Positions 15,396 through 26,725 of a DNA stretch of 64,000 nucleotides are shown piece by piece. Position 1 is the first letter of the stretch. The number at the start of each line of letters is the position of its first letter. The stretch lies in contig CM031554.1 of assembly GCA_018466975.1 (NCBI GenBank), positions 310,001 through 374,000 on the forward strand, read 5' to 3'. Under the pieces are notes generated by a model. It was not told the DNA's origin and ran no database searches. It saw only the letters and a program-made list of their open reading frames with translations. Made by a program: the position numbers and the translations under genes. The stretch comes from Sparassis latifolia. Its lineage: Eukaryota; Basidiomycota; Agaricomycetes; Polyporales; Sparassidaceae.

Positions 15396-15612
15396 CATCA
15401 GGAAAAGTCAAATCTGCTTAACCTCCTTATTGCCTTATTTAAGGAAAAATAAGGCGATCTCCCACCTTATTATTGCTTATTTCTCCTTATTTGTTCTTTT
15501 TCCTCTTTATAAGGAAAATAAGGAAGAATAAGAAGGAATAAGAAGAAGGATTGTCTTATTTCTCCTTATTAAGGCAGATAAGGAGGCTAAGCAGATTTGA
15601 CTTTTCCTGATG
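15396..15612. mobile_element. Palindromic MITE-like element, 217 bp, flanked by TA
   Basis: The left end CATCAGGAAAAGTCAAATCT and the right end AGATTTGACTTTTCCTGATG are exact inverted repeats. Similarity between the arms continues inward through CTTA(A/G)CCTCCTTAT, so most of the element can fold back. The middle is built of CCTTATT/AATAAGG-type words. It is flanked by TA at 15394-15395 and 15613-15614, the target duplication of Tc1/mariner-type MITEs. No ORF. Confidence 0.75.
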
Positions 15613-16324
15613 TAGTAGATGAGTTGGTTAGGCTGAGATGCTGTAAGATAAGTGCCCGCACTCTGCGCCGGCGTTCGCCGGATCGAAAATCTTCTGAACA
15701 AATTGAACGTAAAACAACAGCACGCAGCTCCTTCTCAAAACATGACTTCCGCACACACAACACCAGATCTACCTGTACTCTTTACGGCGGTCTTAAACGT
15801 CTTGATGTTTTGATCCTGAGCTCAGAGTCTACACCTACACATACTTGCACGTGACTATGTCGCTCACACCAAATTCGCGGCGAGGAATTCGAGATGTACT
15901 AAGCCTAACTTCGAGTATTTGTGCCTACTAGTATCCTCGGTATGAATACGAAGTAACCATGAGGGAGAATAGCTGAATTGAATACTTTCCGTTTCCTCTT
16001 TCAGGACACAACTACTAGGTTACAGTGGGCCGCTGGACCAAAACATAGCGATTCCATGTCCAAGGGCACACCTGCGGTATGTCTGCGTTGTGTGATGACT
16101 GATACCTTCTGCGTGCTACTGAATACTTGTATCAGATAACACAGTAATATGTTCACCGTATGTTTAGGAGACATGGGTGAAGCAGGACTGGAATAATGGT
16201 CGGTTATAACATGCTCGGCAAAGAAACTGAACGTTGCGTCACAGTCAGTTTGCCGATGGGGCATAAATATGGACTGTTTGAATTGTGCCCAATTTCTCCA
16301 TCGTAACTTGAGTACCACGTAAAT
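15613..16324. other. Intergenic, no gene recognised
   Basis: Spacer between the MITE and the small hypothetical gene at 16325. No convincing coding sequence seen. Confidence 0.5.
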
Positions 16325-16819
16325 ATGCCCTTCGAGCCTGGAGGCATCTATGCGATTCTATACGAACTCCCACCGACCCGCCCCAACCGCCCTGCCCCCC
16401 TACATTGGGGCCTCCTCATTGCCACTCATCCCGACGGGATCAATAGCGTTCGCATTCACGTGAAACAACACGACGTAACCAGCTGGTACCGCGAACTTTC
16501 ATGGACTTACGATGCGCTTCGGTCTTCAAATGGCTTACGTTACATCCGTCTGGGACACACGCGCAATATGTCCCACGCAATACAGACAGTAGAAGCAATA
16601 CCAGTTCCAGAAAGTGCTCCAGGTATTTTCAACTGCGTATGCTGGACTATGGAAGCGATCCAATCTCTCCACGTTGCTGGCTACATTCAGCTCACTTCTG
16701 GTGTGTTGACCGAACTAGAACAGATGATACGTCATATCGGGAAGCAGGCGTTGGAGTCGAAACATGCAGGGATGTGGCGACTTGATCAAATTGTGGACGC
16801 GCATTCTCGTTTACCCTGA
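16325..16819 (+). CDS. Small hypothetical protein, 164 aa, with conserved-looking HWG and NCVCW motifs
   Basis: Single exon, ATG 16325 to TGA 16817-16819. The N-terminus (MPFEPGGIYAILYELPPTRP) leads to PLHWGLLIATHPDG near residue 26; a second motif, GIFNCVCWTMEAIQSLHVAGY, lies near residue 100. The pairing of an HWG strand with an NCxxW helix is seen in several papain-like fold families (NlpC/P60- or PPPDE-like) and in small fungal proteins of unknown function, so a Cys-His protease-like fold is possible. That is inference from motif layout only. No signal peptide or membrane segment. Confidence 0.65.
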   Translation: MPFEPGGIYAILYELPPTRPNRPAPLHWGLLIATHPDGINSVRIHVKQHDVTSWYRELSWTYDALRSSNGLRYIRLGHTRNMSHAIQTVEAIPVPESAPGIFNCVCWTMEAIQSLHVAGYIQLTSGVLTELEQMIRHIGKQALESKHAGMWRLDQIVDAHSRLP

Positions 16820-17530
16820 TGAGCAATGTCGGCGCCTCCTCGTCTTCACGTCGCATCTGGTACCTCGGTGAGCCACGTATGACCTCTTATTTGGTGCTGT
16901 GTTCTGACCAGGCCTCAGTTTACACTGTTGGTCTTCTGCAATACATGTCGCCTTCTTCAAAAAGTGAATTCTTTGTTTTGTAACACTACATTCAAGTGTT
17001 TCGTCTAATATCATCTTTCTGTGCTTATGCGAATTGGTCGTGGTCGGGTGGCCAGTGCTGGTCAATGGTGCTTCTATGAGTGTGCAGATTGCGATGCCTC
17101 TCGCCTTCATCTACATCTTTCATTCGGCCCCTGTAGTGTTCGCTTCCGACCTGAAGAATTCCGTGGCTCCCTATACTCGTCGATATTGCTCTTGCTGGGA
17201 CAAGGCGTCTCTCGAATCCCGGCCATCGTGCGTATGTCATCCTGGCGCCTGTTGGGCGTCTTGACTGGCCACCAAGGCAATGAGAAGGATTTTTGAAGTA
17301 ACGATCGTCCATGATCTCTTCAGGTGCACTTACTGTCCGCTGATCGCAGGATATCGCCTGGCGTTTTATCATATCTTCTTGTTACCTGGGGGCCTGCAGT
17401 AGTAAGCCCTATGCTCGATGCCGCTTCAGCGTCACTTGACTAAGCTGCCTCGCACCTTCAGAATTGTGTCAGATTGCGCTACATAGTAGTTGCAAATTGA
17501 AATAGCAAGTCGAAGTGGTCTGTGCCAGGC
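16820..17530. other. Intergenic, no gene recognised
   Basis: Short overlapping frames on both strands, none with family-like sequence. Probably the 3' and 5' flanks of the neighbouring genes. Confidence 0.5.
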
Positions 17531-19681
17531 ATGATACCTCACCTTCCGCCTGAGCTTAGCGACCGCATCATCGACTTCCTCTGGCACGACTGGAAGTCGC
17601 TTTGTAGTTGTGCTGTCGTATGCCGTACCTGGTGGCATGCGAGCCGCTATCACCTCTTCAGCAGCATGCGCATCTCACGTCTATCGACCCTAAACGCCAT
17701 CGCGAAGGCCGCGCGGTCACCTTACTTTATTCCGCCTCTGCATTGGATCCGCTCCCTGGAGCTAGTCGAAGCTCACAGGTCACCGTCTGCGGTCCGCGAG
17801 CCTCTTTCAGATTGACCGCCGCGCTGGGTACACCTCGTACCAGCCCTTCTCGGACCCAAACTCACCCAGGTTGAAGTCATGTGCATTCGACACGTTGACT
17901 GGAGGAGAGTGCATCTTCACCAGGGTTTCTTCCTGCTTCTCCCGCTCTTCCGCAACGTCGCCAAGGTCGTTCTGAGCTGCTCGTTCCTTCGCACGTTCCG
18001 CGACTTCCAGCGCTTCCTCTGTGCGCTTCCACAGCTTCGCGGCGTTACTCTCACATCTCGATGTCCGTGGTCAGGGGGCACCCACCGGGACTTTCCGTGA
18101 CTCCAACCCCTGTGGTTGTTGTCCCTCCACTGGTGTACGGGGTCCATTTCTATCTTTTTCAAGCACTTTCGCTCAACTTTCTGACTACACATAACCTGGG
18201 CCACTTTGTGCGCTCGGAATCTCGGGATATGTTCTTCACATGTGTATACAGTACCTCCGGCAAAACTTTGAGATATTCCTCCGCTGTTCGAGTTCACAGC
18301 CGTTGTCGAGGGCAGTGGCGTTCAGGCTTTGGACCCGATGAGATAAGATAAAGAACATGACCCGTGCATCTCTTTCCTTCATATCTTCCAATGCAAATGT
18401 CAGGCATTTCCGTCCTGAATCCTGGATATCCACCCGTACTACTCGCGCTCAGAACCGGTGAACAAGCATGGGCACATTACAATTCATCATCTGGGAAGTA
18501 TGAAGACCAATGTCCCTATCCATTGCTCTCTCTGTCCTCCCACAGCATCGGGTCAACCTCGGACCATATGGAAGTACAACACACTGTTCCACATCACTAT
18601 GGAGCACTCGAAAGAGGACGGAACGCTACCACCAATCGCCCCGCAACTTCTCGTGGACATGCATATCTCACGAGCCGAAGAAGCATTCATGGAGATTGAC
18701 GAGCAGGTTACTGAAGAGTGGAGGTTGGAAAATGAAATTCCGAATACTGATGTGATAGAAGAGACGCGCGAAGGGCTCGCGCAGAAGAGGAATAGAGCAC
18801 CGTCGACAGTAGTTAAACAGCCTCGCAGGAAGGCGGCAAGGTATGGTACTTAGTAGTAGATCTATCGCGTTATCTCATCTATTTCCATATCGGGCTCGGG
18901 GGGTAGGAGATCCAGTGCACGGGGTCCTCCTCTTCACTTTTTCGGGTTGAGGTCGATAATTTCCCGGCTGGTTGCCCCCTGTCTGTGGTATCACGACACT
19001 TCTGAAACTTCGCATCGCCCGCATCGCCGAATACTCTGCATTAATCGACTGGCTGGTCCACACATCGTGCATCCGGTCCTTGAGGAACTTGCGCTTGCCC
19101 GTAACTGCCGATGTTGCAGCAATCACAGTAGTTGCAAGATTCATTGCAGCCTTTGGAGCCTCTCTGGACCATCTAGAGTTGGACATGCGATGCCACAATG
19201 CGTTTGACCGTGAGTTCTATAGAGTGCTCGTCGAACCCCAACCCGAGCTAACTGAGCAATTCATATTCCTGTAGCTCAACAGCTGTGCCTCGCTCACAGC
19301 ACCGAATTGCATACTCTGTGTCTCTGCTCTCAGAGTTATTCACTCTCTGAGGGAAACCTTGAGCAGACCTTGCCCGCCATCCTTTCTCAGATATCTCCGA
19401 AAAGCAGGCTCCGCCGTCTGGAGCTCACCGTGAAAGTCACAGACATCGACTGGAAACGCGTCGACGAGATCCTTGCACAAGACCATTTCATCCAACTGGA
19501 GATGGTGACTCTCCGATATTGGTGGTCTGCCGTCACCCGCGAAGACATCGATTGGTGGGAGCGGGAACTCTCTGAACGTATGTCGCGTTCGCTCAGTCGC
19601 CTACACCTGCGCGGTGCGGTGGTAGAAATGTTGCCGATCCACGGCGAAGTGAATATGCTAGTCAACAGAGATATTGATTGA
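17531..19681 (+). pseudogene. F-box/LRR-type protein gene, disrupted
   Basis: From ATG 17531 the product starts MIPHLPPELSDRIIDFLWHD, with LCSCAVVCRTWWHASRYHLF, a typical basidiomycete F-box that would bind Skp1. A TGA at 17813-17815 interrupts the frame, which then continues recognisably (VEVMCIRHVDWRRVHLH, then RNVAKVVLSCSFLRTFRDFQ) to 18100. The C-terminal, leucine-rich part reappears at about 18960 (LDHLELDMRCHNAFD) and splices across 19210-19274 to a last exon ending at 19681. Between 18100 and 18950 the expected middle is missing and foreign-looking sequence is present. The 3' half still splices cleanly, so the damage may be recent. Confidence 0.65.
18458..18853 (+). pseudogene. Fragment of a zinc-finger protein inside the broken F-box gene
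   Basis: An open frame of 131 codons with HCSLCPPTASGQPRTIWKYN and then LFHITMEH, i.e. CX2C followed by HX4H spacing, and an acidic tail ending in KQPRRKAARYGT. The CPxCP...WKYNxxxH style occurs in C2H2-type domains common in Agaricomycete genomes, often near transposases. There is no start region and no complete gene, so it is probably a fragment brought in with an insertion. Confidence 0.4.
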
Positions 19682-20021
19682 TGCCACCATGATCTATTCG
19701 ACGAGCAATTTCCTGCATGAGTCTGGAGAGGACGACTCACACAATGTTCGTAACTGGAACTGAGCATGCCATGATGACATCATAGGTCCGGCCTGTGGAT
19801 CACAATCTACATTGATGTGAATATTCAACCATCGGTCAAGCTCAGAACTGGTGCAACACGATCATCCATGAGAAAAACGCGAGGTCGTGGGCATCAAAGA
19901 CGAAGAACGGGTATGAAGGCCTAAACCGTAGACGCGAGTCGAGTCGAGTCGAGATCAGATGGGGCTGTCCACCCTGACGGGTGCAGTGTACTCGAGGCTA
20001 AGGGAGTGATACTGTGCAGTC
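19682..20021. other. Intergenic, with a short GAGTC tandem repeat
   Basis: Convergent spacer between the F-box remnant and the reductase gene. A few copies of GAGTC in tandem occur at about 19934-19953. Nothing else noted. Confidence 0.5.
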
Positions 20022-21565
20022 TTAGGCCGGCCTTCCCGAAAGGAACTCATGTGCCTCCTCCCAGCTCATCCGCTCGCGCTCCTTTCCCGACGTTTCACCT
20101 CGCCTCACCTCCTCCTTACTCACTGCCAGCCAGTCCTCATAGCCAGTGACCACTCCGGTCCGCTGTGCTGCCTCGACCTCAGGAGGGGGGCCGTCGCTCG
20201 CCACCGTCTCAGGTAATACCTCAGTCACAGGCTGACCCTCACCTGGATCTGCATCTAAGGTCGCCGCTCCGGCACCGACATTCCCAATAGGCAGATCACG
20301 TTTGGATAACGAGTCTACCAGGATGGTCTGAGCGACCGAATACGCGTCCATCATGGTACCCGCGAGCACCCCGTGCGCGCCTGTCGCTGCCCACCCGCTG
20401 GCATACACCCTCCGGACAGTGCGCCCATCATCGCCCACCACGCGTCCGCCGACGGCGCGCAGATGGCCGAGCGCCGGGTCGTACCATGCAGCGTCGGGCT
20501 CCGAGCGATGTCCGAGCGAGGTGACGACGAGGGAGGTTGAGAGTGTGGACGTTTCTCCCGTTGGAACCGCGCGCACGGAAGGGTCAAGCATCGTGTGCGC
20601 CAGCGTTAACTCTGCGTCTTCGCGGTGCAATGGGGATGGCGGTGTCGAGGACGCGACTAACCCGGTAGGCGACCGGAAGAAATCCAGAGACCACGTCTTG
20701 CGCGTGCTCCCTGGTTTGTTCTTTGAGCCTTTTTGGAGCAACTGTAGGGTGCGCGACTGCTGCCGCGTGAGCTCTTCCCCTTCTGGGATCTTCAGTACTG
20801 ATGGGTCTAGTGGGGCCATCGACGCGTCAGGTAGATTCATCATCTCGCGCAGCTCCTTCGTTGTAAATGCTGCTTGTAGGGGACCCCTCCTTCCTACGAT
20901 AGATACGTGCTGAACTGCCGAACGTTCAAGCACAGAAAGTACAGACTGTGGTACATCGTATTTTCTGAGTTCTGCCGGCGGCGTGAGCAGCATTCGTGCG
21001 ACGTCGAGTGAGACGTTGCCCTGGCCGATTAGTGCGACGTGAGATATCTGTTCTAGTGGAGGTGGCGATGGGCGCGATGGATGTTGTGTGTACCAGTGTA
21101 CAAGCGATAGAGCGGGGACGCAATATTGCGACGGAGGAAGTGCCGGGTGGAGAATAGGCACAGTGCATCCAGTAGCAAACAGCAGATGGGTGTAGTGTGG
21201 AAGAAGAGCACTGAGTGGCAATGAAAGCGCGTGAGGGAGAGGCGACGACGAGCCAATGTTCACGTTTCCAAAGAAGCGCAGGCGGGGGTCAGTGGCAGCA
21301 AGATCGAATTTGTGAGTACAATTCTACAAGTTAAAATGAAGTACTGTAGGTAGAACTGCTGTCACTTGGCCAAATATGCACGTACCTTAACTTCAGGGTG
21401 ATCTGGCGCGACCCCGTATCGCACGAGCCCATGGGGAGCCCACAGACGGTCATAGATGTGAATGTTTAGGAACGGTTTTCCCTTGGTAGGCGGGAGTGCG
21501 GACAGCAGGCGTGATGCGACGTAGAAAGAGGAAGGTCCTGCACCTATTATGCCCAACTTTATCAT
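20022..21565 (-). CDS. ARH1: Adrenodoxin/ferredoxin-NADP+ reductase, mitochondrial, about 493 aa
   Basis: A flavoprotein that passes electrons from NADPH to mitochondrial ferredoxin for Fe-S cluster, haem A and ubiquinone synthesis. Two exons, 21565-21386 and 21323-20022, with a 62 bp intron and phase 0. The FAD site is LGIIGAGPSSFYVASRLL at the very start; YGVAPDHPEVK, with NCTHKFDLA after the splice, is the family pattern. The NADPH site is HVALIGQGNVSLDVARMLL (about residue 150), followed by VGRRGPLQAAFTTKELREM. The C-terminal FAD loop is VYASGWAATGAHGVLAGTM. Length fits yeast Arh1. The chosen Met (MIKLGIIGAG) leaves no targeting leader, so a 5' exon or an upstream start may be missing. 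Confidence 0.92.
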
Positions 21566-21834
21566 ACTGGTTAGTGTAGAAGGTACGCGCGGACAATGCA
21601 AGGAATTGCGAAAACGCTGTAGTCGCTTCTTTTACTCGACGGGTTCCAGAAAGCGTAACTCGGTCCGATGGTTTATGACCTGGCCGAGAATGAGTGATGA
21701 CGCAGACATGCAAGCCTCCGAGCTCCAGTGCTTGTGTGAGTTGAGTGAGGAATTGAAGGCAGATGGATCTGGAGGCAGTGAAGACCTAATAACTAATTGC
21801 ATCTCATAATTAACTTAGTCTCACTCACTGACCA

Positions 21835-21906
21835 TCCGATGTGGTGTAGTGGCTAACATTATCGCCTCTCACGCGATAGCCCGGGGTTCGATTCCCCGTG
21901 TCGGAA
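21835..21906 (+). tRNA. tRNA-Glu(CUC): tRNA-Glu (anticodon CUC), no intron
   Basis: The cloverleaf folds by eye: acceptor TCCGATG pairs with TGTCGGA (two wobble pairs next to the body); anticodon stem ATCGC/GCGAT encloses loop CTCTCAC, giving CUC; the T arm is CCGGG...GTTCGATTC...; the discriminator is A. The internal B box GGTTCGATTCC is intact. A T5 run follows at 21917-21921. Confidence 0.93.
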
Positions 21907-21916
21907 TGATTCTGGC

Positions 21917-21921
21917 TTTTT
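21917..21921 (+). terminator. RNA polymerase III terminator of the tRNA gene
   Basis: TTTTT begins 10 nt after the discriminator base, the usual position for a Pol III stop; a second T5 run lies at about 21930. Confidence 0.7.
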
Positions 21922-22195
21922 GGTTTAACTTTTTGGATGGGTACTGTTTATGGCAGTTAAGAGCTAGTGCTGACCAATTTACCCTGTATTGGATCCGTAA
22001 ATCTCAACTGTAGATTTTGGAGTGCCGTCTTTGTTACCCATTCTAAGCTGTGACCAGTGCGCCGTGGGAAAGTGTCTACTGTACCTTCCATGTGTGGACG
22101 AAGGTGTAATCGGCTTTCTGCGGTAAGTGTGCGGACTTTTCGGGCTTGCAGGGTAGGCCGACTCGACTTCGCTGGTGCGAACAGGGAGCTCAGCC

Positions 22196-23024
22196 ATGGC
22201 GTCTTCACTCTTCGCCCGTTCTGTCGTCAACAAACGCATTTCATCTACATTTACTCGCAAGTCGCTTCGACCTTTTGTTGCAGGTATGTCCAAGTCCTTC
22301 TACGATGGACTCACGAGCCCCTGACTGTTGTTGCGTACGCGTTGCCTTCGCCTTCCGCTGTACTGATGTAATGCAATGGGATTCTAGCGAGAGGTGTAGC
22401 AGATACTGCATACGTTCCTGGCGGTCGTGCGTAAAGAGATGCTCGCTCAGCCTGCTTTGGTCTCATGCTTATGCGCGATGGTCCTGCAGCAATTTACAAG
22501 GGTACCGTTAACGACCCTACTACTTTCCCACCGCCTTCGAAGACGCATGGGTCTTACCACTGGGCATTTGAACGCCTGCTGTCTGCCGGCCTCGTTCCTC
22601 TCACCGTCGCTGCGTTCGCGACTAGCGGTAGCAGCTACCCGTTGCTGGATGGAATCTTGGGCGTGAGTCTGGTCATGCACAGTCACATCGGGGTACGTTC
22701 GGTTCTCTGCAGTCAACTCGCATTCGTCTGTGGGACAATGTCTAACTCACCGGTGGTGTAGTTCGACTCCATCTTGGTTGACTACCTTCATCCGCGCAAG
22801 TTCCCCGTTCTTGGCCGTGTGCTCACGTGGACTCTTCGTGCGGCGACTGTCACTGTCCTTGTTGGCGTCTACCAATTCAATACTAATGATATTGGTGAGT
22901 TTACATGTCGACCACCATGCTAGTCCCGTTTCAGCTGTGGTCTCCACTCGTGTGCTGTGCTTCGTGACTGACCCTTTGATTCAAAGGATTGACCGAGTTG
23001 ATCGCGAAAGCATGGCACGCTTAG
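22196..23024 (+). CDS. SDH4: Succinate dehydrogenase membrane anchor subunit (CybS), 166 aa
   Basis: Membrane subunit of respiratory complex II, helping to bind haem b and ubiquinone in the inner mitochondrial membrane. Five exons: 22196-22283, 22388-22426, 22490-22692, 22762-22894 and 22987-23024; every junction keeps frame. The N-terminus MASSLFARSVVNKRISSTFT is Arg/Ser-rich and lacks acids, as expected of a mitochondrial presequence. Then come GTVNDPTTFPPPSKTHGSYH, three hydrophobic segments, the haem-ligand region HSHIGFDSILVDYLHPRKFP, and the C-terminus YQFNTNDIGLTELIAKAWHA. The donor of intron 2 was placed at GTGCGT because it restores VPGGPIYKG. Length is typical of the mature family plus presequence. 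Confidence 0.92.
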
Positions 23025-23860
23025 ATTGTACGACGGGAGCCTCTAGCAGGTGGCGACGCTATTCGCGACTGGCCATAGACAGGTTACAACTTTGGTGTCG
23101 CCGCGTCTGTACGTGTAATTCTGTGAGGGTAGCAAGCGGCGAATGCCATATCTGGCATCATTCTCTCATTTTCTCTGGCACAGCGCAGCCTTGTTCGTAC
23201 TGTTTTAAGTGACTTGAAGGTTAGGTAACTTTGTCAAATTTACGCGTTGTCTGGATTTTTGCTTGATATGCCATTGGGGCTGCCCATTGTAATTGGCTTC
23301 ATCCTGGTATAGTAGCTCATTATTCCCGGTAAGTGACAAGGAACTGAACGCGTGGGTGTTGTAACTCGTTGGTATCAGTCTTCTGTGAATCGTGCAGGTA
23401 TCTACCACTTAATTGGAAGTGTGGATGCTTGTTGACGCTTAACGGTGACAGGTGTCGTCTTGTGTATCATCCGCATGTCGTCTTGGCGCTCCTCGAATTT
23501 AGTCATTCTTCTTTTCTTCTGGCATGAGTGAGGCAGCACACGGACACGGGCTTTGCACGAGCTCTAGTGTATCTTTTTGCCAGTAGCTTCCTCTACTTTT
23601 GCGTCAGACCTCCTTCGTTGACGTTCTGGTGTGGGGAATATGAGTGCTGATCCTACTCTGGCCGAGAGTTCTGCTGTTTCCACGTCCATCGCTCACAGGT
23701 GTTGCGAACCTTTCGCGACCAACCATTGCGATATTGGATGTTGTACCCCGATTGATACCCAACAACGTTTCCAGGGGGAAGGTGGTATTGGCGCCCTTAT
23801 CGAATATAAGTTCCTTATTCCAGCTCTCCACTGCATTGCACACAATCGACTTCTTTGACA
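23025..23860. other. Intergenic between SDH4 and the dynamin-like gene
   Basis: 3' flank of SDH4 and promoter region of the GTPase. Open frames here are short and start from non-ATG codons. No gene recognised. Confidence 0.5.
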
Positions 23861-26725
23861 ATGGGGACATCTTCCGACACCGTAGGCCAAACCGCATATG
23901 CGCAGAAGCGCAGAGAGATCCTGTCTTTCGCCAAGGACCTCAGGGCGATGGGGTATGTGTGCTCATATCCTCGTCGTTTACGCAGCGTATTGAGATCATC
24001 TCGTCCCTCAGTGCAGAGAGCGAGATTGGCATGCCACGTATCGTGGTTATCGGAAGGCAGTCTGGTACGTGCGTGACCATCGTTCCATCGTTCCAACGAG
24101 GTTCATGGTCCTATCCGTCTGTGCTAGCTGGGAAGAGTTCCGTCGTTGAAGCAGTTACTGGGGTAATTGTCCTAGTTTCTTCTCCGTTGTATGTGATATA
24201 TTGAACTGTGTATAATGTAGGTCGGCGTCCCTCGTGACAGTGATACGTGCACCCGGTCAGTGCAGTATTTCCTTCTTCTATGCCCGTGTTCACCAGCTGA
24301 TACGTACACAAGATGCCCGATGGAGTGTACCATACTGACAGCAGAGCGGTGGAGCTGCCGCATCTCATTGCGCCTTCTGAATAGTCCTGAGACTCCATTC
24401 AGTCCTATTTTGACATCCAAAGCGGAAGTCGAATTATGGATTCGCCGTGCGCAAGCAGCCGCTCTGTGCCCTATTAGACAAGGTGACTTCATAGACAAGA
24501 CTGCCGATGAACTTCGCAGTCTTGTCGGAGTCGACGCGGATGTCCCTAAATTTACCAGGAATGTCGTAGTAGTGGATATCAACGACCCCGATGGAACGGA
24601 TTTATCGTTCATAGATCTACCAGGTATGATTCTTCGGTTTGCTTCTCTCAGGTCATTCACGACGCGTCATTTTACTCTGCTAAGGCCTCATCAGCAATGA
24701 AGAGCAGAACATCATCGATCTAGTGCGAAGTCTGGTCGAATTTTACATCAAAGACGAGGCAACCATCATTCTTGTCACCATCCCTGCCAGCGGTAAGCGC
24801 CTCCATACGTGGTTGTTGGTAATTGCTAATAAGGATACCCAGATGACATGGCACTACAAGAAGCAGCCCGTCTCGCGAGAGAGGTAGATCCAAACGGAGA
24901 ACGCACCATAGGTGAGTGGCGGATGTGATCCGTATCATATTAATCCTCAGCATCATCCCGCGCCTGTATGCTAGGCATAATCACCAAACCCGATTTCCTT
25001 CCCGACGGTGCCATTGATTTGCGAAAGACGTGGCAGAGCATTCTCCGGGGCGAGGCGCATCCACTTAGGCTCGGCTACTATGGCGTCCGATTACCTTCCG
25101 ACAAGGAGAGAAAGAAAGGCCTCAGTCGAGCGGAGGTTGAAAAGTTGGCTATGCAGTTCTTCAAGGATAACGAGCCTTGGAAGGATCTTCTTCATCTCAA
25201 CCGCCTTGGGATAGCTTGCTTCATAGCCGACATCAGTAAGGTTCTAATGCGCGTCATCCGCGAATCGTGAGTCGGTTTGCTGCATCGTTGTCCATTCGTC
25301 GACTGAGTCTTTGGAACACCGCACAGGCTACCGGGCTTGAAAGAGAAGGTCAATACCCAACTCGGTGATTGTGTCACCCAGTTGAATTCCATGCCCAAGC
25401 CAATAACTGGGGGCGCAACTGCAGAGATCCTCGGTCGAGTCACGCGCTTCTGCAACGATCTGAAGGAAGCCGTCAATGGTCACACAGAAGACAACACTTT
25501 CGTTCACCGCAATCGGGCTATATACCAGACATTCAAGATATCTATACGGAGAACGGCACCTGATTTCAGGCCTTTCCTCGACCCTACTCAATTCGTGGGG
25601 CCCAAACAACCATGGTTCTCCGAGGAGTACGAGGACAGAGAAGATACTGAGCTCGCCGAGCAGTTGCCACCTGCACCTGTGGAGCCTATCGGTATCTACG
25701 ACGTTAGAAGGGTCATCAAAGAGTAAGTTTGAAATCGAATTGTTTGAACTGCCGCTTATATTCGGATCAGCTCCATCGGGTGGGAACTGCCTCATAACGT
25801 TCCCTACGAGGCGAAGAAGCGGCTGTATAAGAAATTTGTGGACCGCTGGGCTGCACCATGCGACAAAGCCTTCGACGCCGCTACCGTCATCCTAACAGAA
25901 TTAGTCAATGACAAGATTAGGGATCACTTCGGACGGTTCAAGGCTCTGGAACTGCACGTTGGGTACGTATCGTTGTCAGCGCATCTGGCCATGAGAATTC
26001 ATAGAGCGTCTACATTCACTTAGCCCTCTCATACGGCGTGAGCTCCAGTCATGCACAAAGCGTGCGGCCCAGTCCCTGTGCGAGGTCCTGGAGCGCGAAA
26101 AGTCCCCGTATTTCACTCAAAACGGCTACTATCTTGAGTCCATGAGAGCTCACTGCCTTGCACGTTACTGGTTCATCAGACGCAACGAAAATGACTACAA
26201 GAAAGGAGCACTATGGGACTTAGAGAGGGAGGAAGAACTTGCTGCCTCAGTTTTTGCTGAATCTGACTCATACCATGAGTCACCAACAGAACGAGCGCTG
26301 AAAGCATTGGCTCTAATAGGATATAAAAATCTCGCCGCCGAGGACCTTGTGCGCCTGCATCCACCAGATGGGTTTGAAGATGAGCTGACAGTGATGGCGG
26401 ACGTGCGTGCCTACTTCCAGGTTGCGTACAAGGTCAGTTATTCGTCCTTTAACTTTTCGGCTATTGACTGGGGTGGTCTTGGATGCAGCGAATCATTGAC
26501 AACGTCCCGATGTCAATCCAGAAGGACTTGAACCAGCAACTCTCGAATGGCATGCAGGATTGTCTCCTAGCGGAATTGGGCGTGGGTGCTGCTGGGACTG
26601 CGGAACGCTTCCAGGAGCTTTTGGCTGAGGATCCTGCCGTCACCGCTCAGAGGGACCTTCTCGAGAAGAGGAAGGCGCGTTTATTGGAGATTCAGTGGAA
26701 GTTGAACGCCTTTGTCATAGCTTGA
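23861..26725 (+). CDS. Dynamin-family GTPase (Mx/Vps1-like layout), about 742 aa
   Basis: A large GTPase thought to remodel membranes by GTP-driven assembly. Twelve exons were placed: 23861-23952, 24012-24064, 24128-24162, 24221-24255, 24313-24623, 24685-24792, 24843-24911, 24975-25266, 25327-25722, 25771-25962, 26024-26432 and 26489-26725; all phases agree. G motifs: G1 VVIGRQSAGKSS (split by an intron after Ser), G2 DTCTRCPMEC, G3 FIDLPGLISNEEQ, G4 IITKPDFLPDG. The stalk follows (KEKVNTQLGDCVTQL onwards) and the C-terminal GTPase effector region ends LLEKRKARLLEIQWKLNAFVIA. No PH or Pro-rich domain, so it is of the short Mx-like type common in Agaricomycetes rather than a classical endocytic dynamin. 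The first intron is the least certain. Confidence 0.9.

Noticed and set aside
15394..15614. CRISPR-like array because of repeated CCTTATT words
   Set aside because: Repeats are irregular, part of one palindrome, and the genome is eukaryotic.
23953..23985. A very short (33 nt) first intron in the dynamin-like gene
   Set aside because: Too short and breaks frame; using the acceptor at 24010-24011 gives a 59 nt intron and the expected G1 lead-in.
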